DNA of 64,000 nucleotides from Brachynemurus nebulosus (Eukaryota > Arthropoda > Insecta > Neuroptera > Myrmeleontidae). Positions 35,078 through 47,948 of this stretch are shown here, one piece after another (position 1 is the stretch's first letter; each line of letters opens with the position of its first letter). The position numbers and the translations under genes are program-made. The stretch is from the NCBI GenBank assembly GCA_035578155.1, contig JAPWDM010000014.1, forward strand, positions 11,945,501 through 12,009,500. The letters are read 5' to 3'. The notes below the pieces were generated by a model. It was not told the DNA's origin, did no database searches, and saw only the letters and a list, made by a program, of their open reading frames with translations.

Positions 35078-38000
35078 GGACACAATGCCTTAGGTTCCAT
35101 CGTTTCTCATGTCCAACACGTTTTTCTCGAAACAGGATTTTTATAATTGGATGGTGTTTTTCAAAAACATATGATTTTTATTCATATATAGGCAAGACGT
35201 TTTCTATGGTAAAAATTATTTTTATCGTTTTGATACAAACCATGGAAGAAGGAGAGGTATATAATATTGTAAAGGAAGGAGCATTTCCCAAAATACTGAT
35301 CAACATATTGTGAATATTAAACGTGCGTATTATGAATTACGTCATTTTGTAAATATACAGTAACGGTTTTAAGTTAATTAAAACATTGCCATTGCTTTTA
35401 AAACAATATATTTAGTATATTTTTCTTATAATTGTGATTTCTATATAAAAAAATAAACAATTAATTAATTATTTTTAATATCTGTTCTATTTAATTCAAT
35501 AATCAACTCCTTAAGAATGCTGTTCGACTATTTTATCAGTTAATTTTTCGAATTCTTAATTGTCTACTAAATTATTGTATTTTTTAACGGTGCTTAAAGA
35601 ATATTATAAATTACCATAAACTGGAAACAAAAATTGCTCAAATTAATCGATTATTTACAATTTATAACAATTTTGGTAAAAAGATTACGTTTTGGTTTAT
35701 AATTTTCCATCACTAATAAGACATATCATTTTGATAAAAGTAGACACAAACATAAATAAAACTATACAGTTATTAAATTATCATTTTATTAATAAATAAA
35801 TACAAACAAAATACATAATCTTGAAGTTAAATTTTTATATGCTCATTAATTTTACATATAAGACGCTACTGAAATGAAGGGTCAATTTAACCTATATTTT
35901 AATTTTTACATAATTTTATTTTTTACAATATTTTTAAAATTTTTGTCGTTATTATCACATATTTTAACTAAAAAACGAATTCCTTATTTACGTAGAATGA
36001 TTCCTTTTTCGATATTTCCTTTACTTTGTATAATGTCAAAATTGGAATTTTTCCCCTTATTATAAACCTGTTTTTTTTTAAATGAAAAATGTAGAAAAAT
36101 TAACAAATTTTCCCTAGAAATGGTTGCATTTATTGATCAATACAATATTTACTTACCCAAATATTATATTTACGGTGTAATACGTTTACTAATTTTATTT
36201 TAAATTTAATTTTTTGTAGGACTGGATGCTTAGTGCTTATTTTCACGTGTTATAGTGTATATTTACTCTTTTGTTTTTTATTTTTTGTGGTACATTCAAA
36301 CGAATCTACGTATTCATTCTAACATATCATATTAAACTATATCTTGTCCCTCTCTTAAGAAATAGTCTCCATCCATATTCTTCTATATCAATGATACAAA
36401 CAAACGAATTTTTACTCAAACAATTGTGTCCATGTTAAAATTTTATATATTCTTTTAGTAGTGGAACACTTTGTACAATAGGTATTATTTGGAACAGTTC
36501 ATAATGGTATGTGTCATTATTGATGGAAATTGTTATACATGAACATACATATATATTTCATACATAGGAACAACGCGTAAGCGATTAAAGTTTTTAATGA
36601 CATTGCTAGATATGTATTTATCTCTCTATATGCGTCATATTTTATCTACATAGGTTAGATACTAGCGATCCAAGGATTACCAGCCACTATCAATATATTA
36701 TAATAATTAATAATAACCATTAGTATTGTGTGTGTGTGTGTGGGTAGTTATATAACACTAGCCCATAAAATTATCGGTGGCAGCTATAATGTGGGTAAAA
36801 ATTTATTGTGAATGGAACGATTATTGTAGAGGCAAGATATGGAAGTTGGGTAATATTGACAGTAGGAAACTATTGTAAATAAATTCACGTTTAATAATAT
36901 CAATATGATCACTTCCTGTTTGTCTTTTAACGGGAATCGTTTATTAATTTTTTAAATGTTCATTTTTGGCCCAAAAATTTCAAATAAAAATCGAAAATAA
37001 TCCCATTATATTACGTATAGATAACGGGTGAAAAAGTTAGGTAAGAGCCACGCAACAGTGAGAGTGTAACTGCGGGAGTATGATGTGTTCTATGACCAAG
37101 TTACATACTGTTCTTTATTTGCGACTAATATGGAATCCACAATAAATAATTTTGGTACGAATAAATTACAGGAATATTAATTTATTTGAGTGTTTATTCA
37201 TGCTATTCTATATTTGTAGGTCATAAAGTAAATATACTTGCAAATATTAAACTTTTTTAGAAAAAAATTTTTAGACTGTCCCTTTATCAGACTTGTAATT
37301 GACATGGGAACCTTATGGTTTTGCGCAGGGAAAATAAGCGACAAAAATTAAAAAATTGGCAGCAATAGAAATTAATGAAAGTAGTTTCGATTAGTTTCTG
37401 ATTAGTTTAACGTAGAAATGAATGAAAGGCTATAGACGGATACGTATGATTAGAATGCCCTCGCATGAATTGTTTGGTTTTTTTCTGTTAACTCAAATTT
37501 TAGCCCTTAAAAATGTATTCCTTGGGAGTAAGAAATTGTTTTTTGAAAACAATTTAGTTTTTAGCTTTTAGTTAGGTTTCAGATACCACTATATTACCAC
37601 TCAGAAAAATTTTTAGCTTCAAAAAGAATTATAAAAAAAAGTTTCAGAGAATTAAGAATTAATCAATAATTCAAAAGAATTAATCAATATTTTTCTTTAT
37701 TAACTTGTAGCCATGGTATAACTACCAAAGTTTTTTTGGCAAACTTTTTACTACTTGCGTCATAATTACAAAAAATAAAATGTCCGAAAATTTTTGGTAG
37801 GTATGGGCTTTTGGATACTCAGTCGATCGGAAATCGTTTACAAATTCTGAATATGTTCATAAAAACGTTTGTGACTGCATACTTTCCGAAAAAAAAACAA
37901 TTAAAGAAGACGTCAACATTATGTCACATCATTATGAAACATTATTTGGAATTTAAAATAAATAAATTATTTCAACTAAGGAATCATTTCGGGACTTAGA

Positions 38001-38724
38001 AAAGTAATTTTAATAATTAGGTAAAAGGTTAAAAACAAAGGTATGTATAAGTTTCAGCTTATGTAACATCTTTCCATTCAATACTTTGAACATTCTTCGA
38101 ACTATTCTTATTTATGTTATCACGACTCGACAATATATGTAATTTTTGCAGCCATATGTCACGCCACTGAATCATATATCTACATACACACATATATCAT
38201 CCGGAACTTAATACGCTTGTCATCGAGTACGGAGACACGCATATTTGTTTGACAGTCGATAATTTATTTACTACAAAATAACAATTGGATATCCGGCGTA
38301 GAGGCATTTCATCTTTGCATTACTATAGATGAAAATATAGCACAGTATAACAATGTAATTTCGTGTCCTATTTATTGTTTTCAATTGTTTTCATTCAATT
38401 AAAAAAAAAAAAATAATAAAAAAAAAATTCTTTGGAAATCTATAAATAAAATTTGTTATAAAAAGAATCTAATAAAAATGTATTCTACATTTTGCGTAAA
38501 ACAGAATCTTCGGTTTTGTTTATACTATCATGTGATGCAAAAAGATCATATTCAAAAAAATTGTTGTTAGACATATCAAAAAAATTAAATCTGATAACGC
38601 TTTTGTACGACTTTCCCATCTCGTTTTATTTTAAGACCGGTAGAATTAGAGTCCATAACTGAGAGCGAATCGATATAAAACCCTAATAAAACAGACAATT
38701 ACATTAAAAGGCTAGAACGATCCA
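35078..38724. other. 3.6-kb non-coding stretch with a short (TG)n
   Basis: No gene or element that I can support. (TG)8 occurs at 36727-36742. Short AT-rich open frames near 35874 and 37811 have no recognisable features. Confidence 0.5.
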
Positions 38725-38881
38725 AATTATTCATGGCTGTCGACGTCTTCCGATTCCTTTTTTTCTCACACCACGATCTTATCACGGCCCATATTTAAGA
38801 TCTCTCTCCTATACTTTCATCGACTTCGTTTATCCAACTTTTCCTTGGATGATTCCTTTTTCTCCTGTTTGGGTGAATCCA
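38725..38881 (-). pseudogene. LINE ORF2 C-terminal relic
   Basis: On the minus strand from 38881 the frame reads WIHPNRRKRNHPRKSWINEV then DESIGERS, a stop, then IWAVIRSWCEKKRNRKTSTA and MNNLDR. 'RR.RGRPRK.W.DEV.ED...' followed by a Trp/Arg-rich 'DR..W...' segment is the usual C-terminus of insect LINE reverse-transcriptase proteins. Only about 50 codons remain, with one internal stop and no RT motif (YADD) in view. The DNA beyond it on either side is not recognisable as LINE. The call rests on a short motif, so confidence is moderate. Confidence 0.5.
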
Positions 38882-39762
38882 TTTCTTGACACGTTACCTA
38901 CTTTGTTCGGAGATCAAATGCATGATATCTCAGATATCTATAATAGGCACTCTGTGAAGTTTTAAAATTCTATCATATAGTGTGTAGAAATTCATTTCTA
39001 AGACAAGGAAGTATCTTTCTACCTTTTCTATCATTTACCATAGTGCTGCACTTACATGTTCAGCAATTCTCTTAATTATGACACTATAAATTTTGGTTTT
39101 TCTGTTCCTGATTTTGTGTACAAATTTTTAGCAACCAAAAATCTTTGAAACAAAGCTTTATGTAAAGGTATATTTATTAGCAAAACTTAGTTATTTCAAT
39201 GAGACTTATCTACCTTGTGAATTACGAGATTTTTTACAACCTGTGTATTAAATCAGTAACAAACGAAAATGTCAACAAAATAAATATGTTTTCTGTATTT
39301 TTATTCTTCTCAAAAACTAGTTTACATAGAAAAATGTTTCAAGTTAATACCATTGAATGGTAATGGACTTCGACAAATAATTTACCATTGCCACGTGTTC
39401 TTGTAACTTTCCTTTACTAACGTATATAATAAAAATTTTCAGCTACAGAGTGAAAAGAAATTTCGATTTTCTAAAAATTAAGACACCTCCTTTTGATAAT
39501 GTATAACAGTGCTTCTATACAAATATAATTTGAATTATGGTGTAGATGAGAAAATAGGAGTTTATAGGGAGGACCAGCGAGAGAGAGCCTGGAACGCCAG
39601 GGCCCGATTCTGAAAAGGGAGCTCGGAATGTGGGGTCTGGAAGAAAAAGTGTGCAGCTGTTTTTTTTTGCTCGTCAACTATATTTGGGAAAAAATCCTTT
39701 CCCCGGCCCTGTTCATACACCCAAAAGCCAGTTGAGAACCGGTTAGAGAGAAGCTTTAGTAT
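38882..39762. other. Non-coding stretch
   Basis: No element that I can close. CAGGGCCCG (39598) and CCGGCCCTG (39704-39712) could be short hAT-like ends 115 bp apart, but the flanks do not match. Confidence 0.4.
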
Positions 39763-39897
39763 ACAGGGTGTCAGAGAAATAAGTATCATCCTTTTGAGGG
39801 ATGACTCATAGCACCCTGTAGACACTAAAACCGCAGGAATTTTTTCGGAATTAACAGTCGTGTCAACTCTCAAAAGGATAAGAGTTATTTCTCTTAC

Positions 39898-39933
<36 letters not shown>

Positions 39934-40068
39934 GTCGGAGAAATAACTTTTATATTTTTGAGGGGTGGGCGACTGTTAATTCCGAAAAAATTCCTGCGGT
40001 TTTAGTGTCTACAGGGTGCTATGAATCACCCCTCAAAAGGATGATACTTATTTCTCTAACACCCTGTA
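39763..40068. mobile_element. Two ~140-bp palindromic MITE units head to head
   Basis: Unit 1 (39763-39904) starts ACAGGGTGTCAGAGAAATAA and ends TTATTTCTCTTACACCCT. Unit 2 (39930-40068) starts AGGGTGTCGGAGAAATAA and ends TTATTTCTCTAACACCCTGT. Each also contains ACAGGGTGCTATGA / GCACCCTGT and CCGCAGGAATTTTTTCGG, and unit 2 is the reverse complement of unit 1. A (TA)n tract joins them. The 103-codon minus frame is incidental. Confidence 0.8.
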
Positions 40069-41235
40069 TATTGTAATATCCTATTTATTTTACAATATAA
40101 TAATAATATATTAAAAACAAGATTCACTTACCAAGCTTATTCTAGTACCCACAAACTCTTGTATTGTTTGCATTAATATTACGTAATACAAAAGGTTCAC
40201 AAAGATGGCAGTACCGTATATAATAATTTTCTGTATTACATTTTATTAATTAACGAACGGAAATTATATTTCGTGTAAGGGTTTCCTTTCATATTTTCTA
40301 ATATGAAACTTCATACAATAAAGCAGTATGTACAATATACAGTTATTATGTTTGATTAAATTTAAATTAAGTAGATCATTGTGCCATTTTTCCTTTTTTG
40401 TTTTAGGTAGGTACATGCAGAAGAAAGGATTGTCGTAAAGTGAAAATTTGTTACAATATGTGCATATATGAAATTTCATCCAATTTGTAATAATGATTTT
40501 AATACTAAATGTTATTTTATGATTAAATATATAAAAATATAAAATCGACGCTACTGATAAAATTAATTAATGTTGCTCAACGGTGTAGATAAAATAACTA
40601 GGGCTCGGAAAAATGGTTCATAGAAACTATTTAAAATAGAAAACAAAAATGCATTTAAAATATAAAATGAATTAAAAAATAAAAAAAATTCTTTTTTTAC
40701 TTAAAATTCTTCTATAATTTTTTATCATTATTTATATTAATAAAAAAAAAAAAGTACTGAAATATCAAATGTCCTGAAATAAAATAAGGACAGCCTTTCG
40801 AGAAAATTTTATAAAGTTTGCATGATATGAAAACGAAATTTAACTTTTGAAATATAGTTTGTGACAATACTGAAATATTGTGATTCTTACTCAAAAATAT
40901 TGTAAAATTTAATTCAGCCTTGACATATTCAAACCTTGACTACGCTATGACTGCAACTTCTAAATTATGAAAATCATCTACCTACTCGAAATACCAAAAC
41001 ATTTCTTATCAACGTGTCTTAAAGATAATAGCACACAACTTGAGTCAGAAAAATTTGACTTGAGAGGACTGCAGCTCTAGTAACAAATTTAACTCAAGTG
41101 ACATTGCAACACCAGTTACAAAAAATTTGAGTTAATTGAATTAACTTACATTAATTAACTTAGACTGCATTTAGTTCGAATTCTATGATTCATATGAGTC
41201 ATAAGTGTCATACATATGCACATAAATTTTAGTAT
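40069..41235. other. Non-coding stretch
   Basis: No gene or element recognised. Confidence 0.5.
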
Positions 41236-42151
41236 AGGGGAGGGTGGGGTAAAGTGGCCACCCTAAAACAAAATATTTAATTTATTTATTTGAAAAGAAA
41301 TGCAGATTAATAAATATTTAACATATAGTTGCTTTAGTACAGAACCGATAACCATCAATATATCAACAATATCTTGAAAGGTATTTTTGCAATTTTTGTT
41401 TTTCACAACATGTGCAAAGTGACCACTTTACCCCACTATGTTGGGTAAAGTGGCCAGGGGTATCCATTTTACATAATTCAAAAAGAAATCTTGAAATATT
41501 AAACATGTTTATATATAAAATCAAACTATGTTTGTATCATTAATTATTATATCTCAAAGGACGGATAGACGGACGGACACTGAAGTCTCATCACAAGGGT
41601 TCCTTTTTCACATTTTTTCTCGGAACCCTAAAAACTGACTTCAGGCAATTCTTTTGTTTATAAAATATAAATAACTAAATAAAAGTTCTGAATTTTATAT
41701 ATGTTAAAATATTCTAAGAATTCAATTTGAGCAGCGATAGGAGACACTGACCATTTTGCCCCATTATAAGCCTGGCCACTTTAGCTCGTTAAACGCCATT
41801 TCGGCAAGCCATAACTAATTTCAAGAAAGAATTCTCTGATTCATTGATAACTACATTATTTTAAAGGTAATTAGACAGAGTTTTTAGCTGTCCCAATTAA
41901 AAAATTGTATTCGTAATTAATAAAAAAATAATGAGAATACAACTTAAAACTTACTTTACATCAACACTCGAAAATTCAGAAATTCGTTATAATTCATACA
42001 ATTTAGAGAACTGATCATTGAAGTTTTACTAGAATACTAATGGCTTGTCTACAAGCTAGTATTCAACTTCGCCGCAAGATTGGAATAGTTTCCGGTGAAT
42101 AAAGGCCAATGGCCACTTTACCTGCACTGGCCACTTTACCCCAGTCTCCCT
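41236..42151. mobile_element. TIR element of GGGTAAAGTGGCCA type
   Basis: The left end is GGGGAGGGTGGGGTAAAGTG (then GCCA); the right end, read inward, is GGGAGACTGGGGTAAAGTGG. The motif recurs inside in both orientations: GTGACCACTTTACCCCACTA (41419), GGGTAAAGTGGCCAGG (41444), GACCATTTTGCCCCATTATA (41750), TGGCCACTTTAGCTC (41773), TGGCCACTTTACCTGC (42111). It is non-coding. A LINE-type tail fragment (41560-41640) lies inside. Confidence 0.75.
41560..41640 (+). repeat. GGTTCC/GGAACC tail hairpin
   Basis: GGACGGATAGACGGACGGAC, then AAGGGTTCC, a T-rich loop, and GGAACCCTAAAAA. A '(GACG)n ... AGGGTTCC ... GGAACCCTAAAAA' ending is widespread in insect repeats. It lies within the 41236 element, so it is nested or was captured. 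Confidence 0.6.
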
Positions 42152-43760
42152 TACATGCATTTTCATTTTAAATGTAAAATGGATTCAAATTTTCATTTTA
42201 AATACAAAAAGGAAAATAGTTTGACCGAACTTATTTAAAATAGAAAAATGCAAAATGCCCTTTTGTAATTTAAATACATATTATGTAAAATGAAATCATT
42301 TTAGATAGTTTCCAGCCGTGAAAACAACTAATTATTTTAATAATAGTGTCTGTCCGAACATATCGTTAACCATTCGAGATGAGATTTTCTAAATTAAATC
42401 AGTTTTTTCTATAAATTTAATGAAAGATTTTTTTTATATGGATAGGTATGTATGTGTTTTTAGGCTGGCGTATAATTAAAAAATTCTGTAAATCTGTAAA
42501 TCGTATCTGTAAATTTGGTATCAAAAAAATGTGACGGTCAATATGAAAGTTTGATAACGTTACTAGACACAACCAATTTAAAATTCGCTATGAGCTTTTG
42601 CCTGGAGTGGATACGAAATTCGACTATAGCGCTCAAGGCGGACAAATATATCAATTTATCCGGATGCTTTTTATACATAATTTTAATATTTTTTTTTTTT
42701 TAGGTACTGTGTTTGATTTTTTTAAGTGAGCATTTATTACGATTTTTATTTACCAGATTTTACAAAATAATAAAAAAAAATTACTTGTAACCTTAGTACC
42801 AAACGTAATTTTAAAATTTTCAAAAAAAAAAAACTTAAAAATTACCTCCTATGCTTTTTCGTTATTGTTTGAACTGTTTGTTTATTTGAAAAAAATCATT
42901 TTTAATGCTATAAATTATTTTTGATATTGACCGGCTGACAATATTGACGATAAAAGACCCATTTAATTTTAGAACTTACTACGGCAAAAAGATTCAGCCA
43001 GCATTATAACTTGAGAAACAAAAAAGTTTTTATACCCCGTTTCAAATACAATTAAGCATGTGTCATCGTTAAAAAATTAAATAATTCTTATATTCGAAAC
43101 AAATCAAAGGTATATTCTTTTCTAAAAACAAACTGCAAATGTAAAATTTACGCATTTGCAACAATGAAAGAGATAAGACTAGGAAAACGGGAATTCCTTA
43201 AATTCATAAATGATGAATCATGCTTAAATTTAAGTGAAATAGATTATATATAAGTTTGCTTCCAAGTTATGCTTTACTTGCTGTGTCATTCAGAAGAAAC
43301 CAAGAGAATAATAATGATACACTTAAGCGTGTCCAATTAGCCATCAGTATCCTACTTCTAAATAAGTATAGTAAAATTTACTGACATCCTAAACTGTATT
43401 TTTACTCGTAGACACAACATTTAAAACGTTTAGTAATTCAACACTGCATAAGGTTATCAATGTTATTATAAGCAACTCGCAAAAGAAGCCTAAGTAAAAC
43501 TGAGCTGATTTAAAAAAAAAAGAATAAATAAATAAATGGAAAAATGAATCCATAAAAGGGATTTTCTAAAAACTTTTAATTCAGCTGTCGAGACAACTTT
43601 ATACTTTCTGTTCATTTGTTGGAAAACAAAAAAATCATTGTCTAGCTGCTAACTTAATTTTATATCCTTTGTCTTCAAAGTTGTAGCTATATATATTTGT
43701 TGTTGGTATTAAGTACAATATTTAAAAAATCATCAAGTGCGTATTGGATATGCGTTAACT
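42152..43760. other. Non-coding stretch
   Basis: A short TCTGTAAAT triplication lies at 42484-42520. Otherwise no feature that I can support. Confidence 0.5.
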
Positions 43761-44388
43761 AAGGGTTCCGCAGTACCTAGTTAAAAATTCTTACATCTTC
43801 TCGCGCAAATTAAAGACTAATTATTATAATTAAATAGAAATAAGAAATATTTTAACCCGAGAATTATGAAAAGCTGTAGCTATTGAACTACAAAATCCTA
43901 CCTTAATGCGTGTTTAACACGCACTTTGTAATTTCTTGAATTGATTTTCTAAAGAATTCACAAAAATATCCGTTGAACATAATATTAACACAATTACTAA
44001 CTAACAATATCTTGACAAAAGTAAAATCTTTCAAGTTTTCTTTTTAAGTTTTTATGTACTAAGAAAACTCAGTCCTGAAAATTTTCGTTCAATTCGCACC
44101 ACATTCTTAATGTTTATTGAAAGGGTTGACCAGAGCGGCAAATATCAGCTAAAAAAACGAATTAAAGAATACAGTCTTTTACTTTCCAGATTAATTGAAA
44201 TTCAACTTCACTTCTTTCTGATAAATCTGAAATTTTCACATCAAATAGTTTAGGAGAAAATTTTGGTACAAAACGTAACAAATTTTGTAAAATGTACAAA
44301 ATTTCATGTTCATATGGATCAAAAGACTGAGAAATTATGCATGTGTAACAGACGCACATGACGAAATTGTTCTACGGAACCTTAAAAA
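43761..44388 (+). repeat. AAGGGTTCCG-type dispersed element
   Basis: The left end AAGTGCGTATTGGATATGCG..CTAAGGGTTCCGCAG and the right end GTAACAGACGCACATGACGA..TCTACGGAACCTTAAAAAA are inverted at AAGGGTTCCG. In between are TCTCGCGCAAATTAAAG and the phrase ATGTACAAAATTTCATG. This succession is common to a widespread insect repeat, recognised from general familiarity. No coding. Confidence 0.5.
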
Positions 44389-45724
44389 ACCAAACAGTTT
44401 AAAACAGAGATAAAAATATGATTTTTAACGTCAGTTACAAAACGCAACAACATCTTTAGCTAATAAAATGTAACAATTGAATGCAATGACTGAAAAAAAA
44501 AACAAAAAACATACACTTAAAAAGTTTATTTATCGAAAAATAACAAAGATGTCTGCGAAGTTTCGACGAAGCAAGCATAAGTGGTGCAGTGAAGAGAAAG
44601 TAATCTAAATGGAACACAAAAGTCCAATCACGGATGGACATACAATATATTTCAATTGTTGTACAATATCGTACGTACTACACGACCAAAAAGGAAGAAA
44701 AAAAGAAAAATGTCGTTGTTTGGATTAACACCTGATACAAGAATTCACTTTCCAGTTCATGCATGTTACTTACTAATGCTCATGCTGCATGCTCATGCTA
44801 TTCTATGCTTACGTCATCACCTCTTTTAACGTAGATATCTATACAAGCGAATAGTGTAGTGAAAGAGTAAATCGACATCGTTGTTGTTGTATGTAGTTTA
44901 AACAATGTTAAACAGAATTCAAACCATTCAATGATTATAGTGGAAATAAATGTATTTTTATCTACGAGTGATTTTAATTTATGTAAATTATAAAACTGAA
45001 AATGTTAGAGTACGAACACTAGATACTGTTGTGGCACCACTTATTTTTGGCTATAACGGTACAAAATTTTCATAATTTTTTTTTTTAATTTTCGGCATTA
45101 CGATTCGATACCAATACTGAAAAAGCTGAAAAACTGCTGAGAGTTAAAAAATCATAAATTTTCATTGGCACTATTAATTTTGAATTATGAAAACCTTCGG
45201 ATGTAAGTAAATGAAAAATGGATGGAACAGAACCATTGAACCTCTTAGTTAATTTTTTTTTATTTTGTTCGGAAGTATAATGCCGTTTTTTAATCGCTTA
45301 AAAATTGAAGTATTGTCCCAAGTGCCTGGGCTTCACTCGGTAGAAATTTTGTATACTATTATGTGAATTTTCTGTGGGCTAAATTTGCCGAAAGAAACAA
45401 ATGACATGATAGTTACCGGCTGTTTATTTGTGCTGCTTTTATTTATTGCTCGTAAATCCCTGTATTAAAACTTGCAGATTTTGAAGCAATATTTTTACAT
45501 TTAAAATGAATTTTTCAAAACATGAGACCTCTTCCAAATGCATTGTTATACCTAAGAAACTAATATACCTATTTAAGATGTTAGTGAAACCGTTAGAACT
45601 GTTTCCGAGTAAAATATGACATACATACATTAAATAGGAATTTTGAAACGATTTGAAAGTTGGGAAAATTCACAAAGAGACTACAAATCCATTTAATTTG
45701 GTGGGAAAGAATTTGTTGTATAAA
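44389..45724. other. Non-coding stretch
   Basis: CATGCTCATGC repeats at 44776-44802 are the only structure noted. Confidence 0.5.
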
Positions 45725-47022
45725 TAAATTAAAGTAAAAAAAAAAGTTTTTTAAGAAAAAGCTTTATTTAAAAATAGGCTAAAAAAATAAAATAACTTTT
45801 GAGTGAAGTTTGAAGCAATATGCAACATAATTTCTAAAAGCTTGAGGCGTTATCATTAATTATTTCTATTTTGAATATAAGTGTAGCTACACAGAGAAAA
45901 AATTCCAGTAAAAATTTCTTAGCTGCCTCCGGTAAACGAGTCTTAAGTGACTAGTCCGTAGGAAATTATTAAGCAAAAATATAAAAAATGCGTTTCAAAC
46001 ATTATTTTTTACGATTCATTTGAAAATTTTTCCTGTACACCTTAAGAATTTTTCCTATACACCTTAAGAATTTTTCCTATACAGCTGCGTAAAATTCGAT
46101 GGGCTAGTAAAATTTCAAGTAGACACCGGGAAAATTTACTTAATTTTTTGTAAAATTACCTGGACATATGAATAATTTTTACTGAGTCGTTGTGCATTTG
46201 TTATTTGTCACACACCACTGCATAGCCAAGCATCACATAAACTGAGAATAACAAGCATGCGCAATAGCACCGAGCATTGTCTAACACGGCCAACACGACT
46301 TCAGACAGTAAGTAACCAGGACTCCCGAGTTTGTTCGTTTAGTTGTTCAAATGTTCAATAGCCAAGGAGACTGGATGTTTATATAGTGTTATTTTTTTTA
46401 TAATAAATTTTTAAAACAAAAAATTGTTGTGTTTCATGAATTTTTGTTTAGTTTTGATATGTTAATTGAAATATGTTTTTATACAAATTATTGTAATGTG
46501 CTTATTGTTAAAAATTTTTATCATATAATATGTCAAATAAAGAATTTATATATTTTTTTCCACAAATAATAAAAAACCACAAAAAATTTTTTCTATATTA
46601 ATAATTTGATTTTAATGCTTACCCTTCTATCAATATCCTTTTAAACTATTTTAATTCAATTATTTATTAATAAATAAAAAAAAGCCTTATTTATAAATAA
46701 TACGGTAATTTTTACTGCGCTATAGGATAATTTAAAATTTTTACTATAAATTATCGTATTTTTTGCTTAGCCTGTCACTTATGTCCGCATTACCAGAGAG
46801 CTCAGTAATTTTTTACCAGAAATTTCAGTAAAAATTACTGTATTTTTTTCTCAGTGTATTTTACTTTTCGTTAGTTACCAAACTTAATTAAACGCCTCAA
46901 GCTTTTATAAATTATGTTACATATTGCTTCAAACTTCACTCAAAAGTTATTTTATTTTTTTTAGCCCATTTTTAAATAAAAGCTTTTTCTTAAAAAACAT
47001 TTTTTTATTTTAATTTATTTTC
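45725..47022. repeat. Large inverted repeat with 140-bp arms
   Basis: The left arm (45725-45862) AAAAAGTTTTTTAAGAAAAA, GCTTTATTTAAAAATAGGCT, AAAATAACTTTTGAGTGAAG, TTTGAAGCAATATG, AAGCTTGAGGCGTT is matched by the inverted right arm (46884-47022). The loop between them is almost entirely occupied by the CACTG element at 45890-46856, so the original hairpin loop was only about 60-70 bp. Confidence 0.8.
45890..46856. mobile_element. CACTGAGAAAAAA-ended element within the loop
   Basis: The left end is CACAGAGAAAAAATTCCAGT and the right end, read inward, is CACTGAGAAAAAAATACAGT, with TA on both sides (45888-45889, 46857-46858). AGTAAAAATT/AATTTTTACT motifs recur many times. There is a triplicated AATTTTTCCTRTACACCTTA at 46028-46080. 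It is non-coding. A TA duplication favours a Tc1/mariner-type MITE; the CACTG end would also fit the CACTA group. Confidence 0.7.
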
Positions 47023-47940
47023 TACTTTTTAGTCTGATTACAATTAATTTAAAGAAAATAAAATAAGTCATTTTTTTGCCTATATTTTAATCGGTTAATT
47101 TACTCTAATCAAACAGAAGTATATGAAAAAAAATTGCATTGTAAAATCAATAGAAAATATTTGACAATTCGAAATGTCAAAAAGTTGCACAGGACTAAAA
47201 ATCAACAATTTTGATTTGGGGCGATTTAGGACAAAACTAATTATCCAATATTGCATTGTCATCAAGGTTATACACGTATGCAAAGTTTGAAACCCCAAGC
47301 TCAATTATAACCTGTCTAGATTTAGATTCCAAGATTTGATCTAAACCAGCATACTAACATAGCAAGTTAAATAAAAGCTTTTAAAAAGTTCAATTTTGTC
47401 GTCCAGACAATCTTGTGAGAATTAGTTAAAATTTTTGTGACAAAAACAGAACCTGGTTTGATCATAATTATATATTTGATATCACAACCACAACAGATGA
47501 ATTTCTATAGGAAGAATTACTGGTTTGGTTAAAAAATTGAATGTCTGTGATCAACAGCGATTTTTTTGGATCCCATGATAAATAAATCTTCTGTATATTA
47601 TTGTTACTGTTTTGAGATTGGATACAATACACAAGAGTTGTATAGATTTATCAGAGGATACCGAAAATTTTTACACTGGCGGTGTTAAAGTGTAGCTAAT
47701 GCATCTTTAAATCTAAATAGCTTCTTAGCTTTCTCAAAATAGAAGTTTTTGATTTTGAATTCAGTTTCTACACTATTCCGCAGTATCTTCTCATTGGTGC
47801 TAATAAAACTCATTATACAAAATTAAATTTCCTAACCACACTGTAACTTAAGCTGATATTAGGTAGTTTTGCTATATATGATAAGAAACACCATTTCCAT
47901 TTTCAAAGTATTTTTAAACTCGTATATCCAGAAATAGATA
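47023..47940. other. Non-coding stretch
   Basis: No gene or element that I can support. Confidence 0.5.
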
Positions 47941-47948
47941 GGTATAGG

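Noticed and set aside
39598..39712. 115-bp hAT-like MITE with CAGGGCC ends
   Set aside because: Only about seven terminal bases match and the flanking 8-mers differ.
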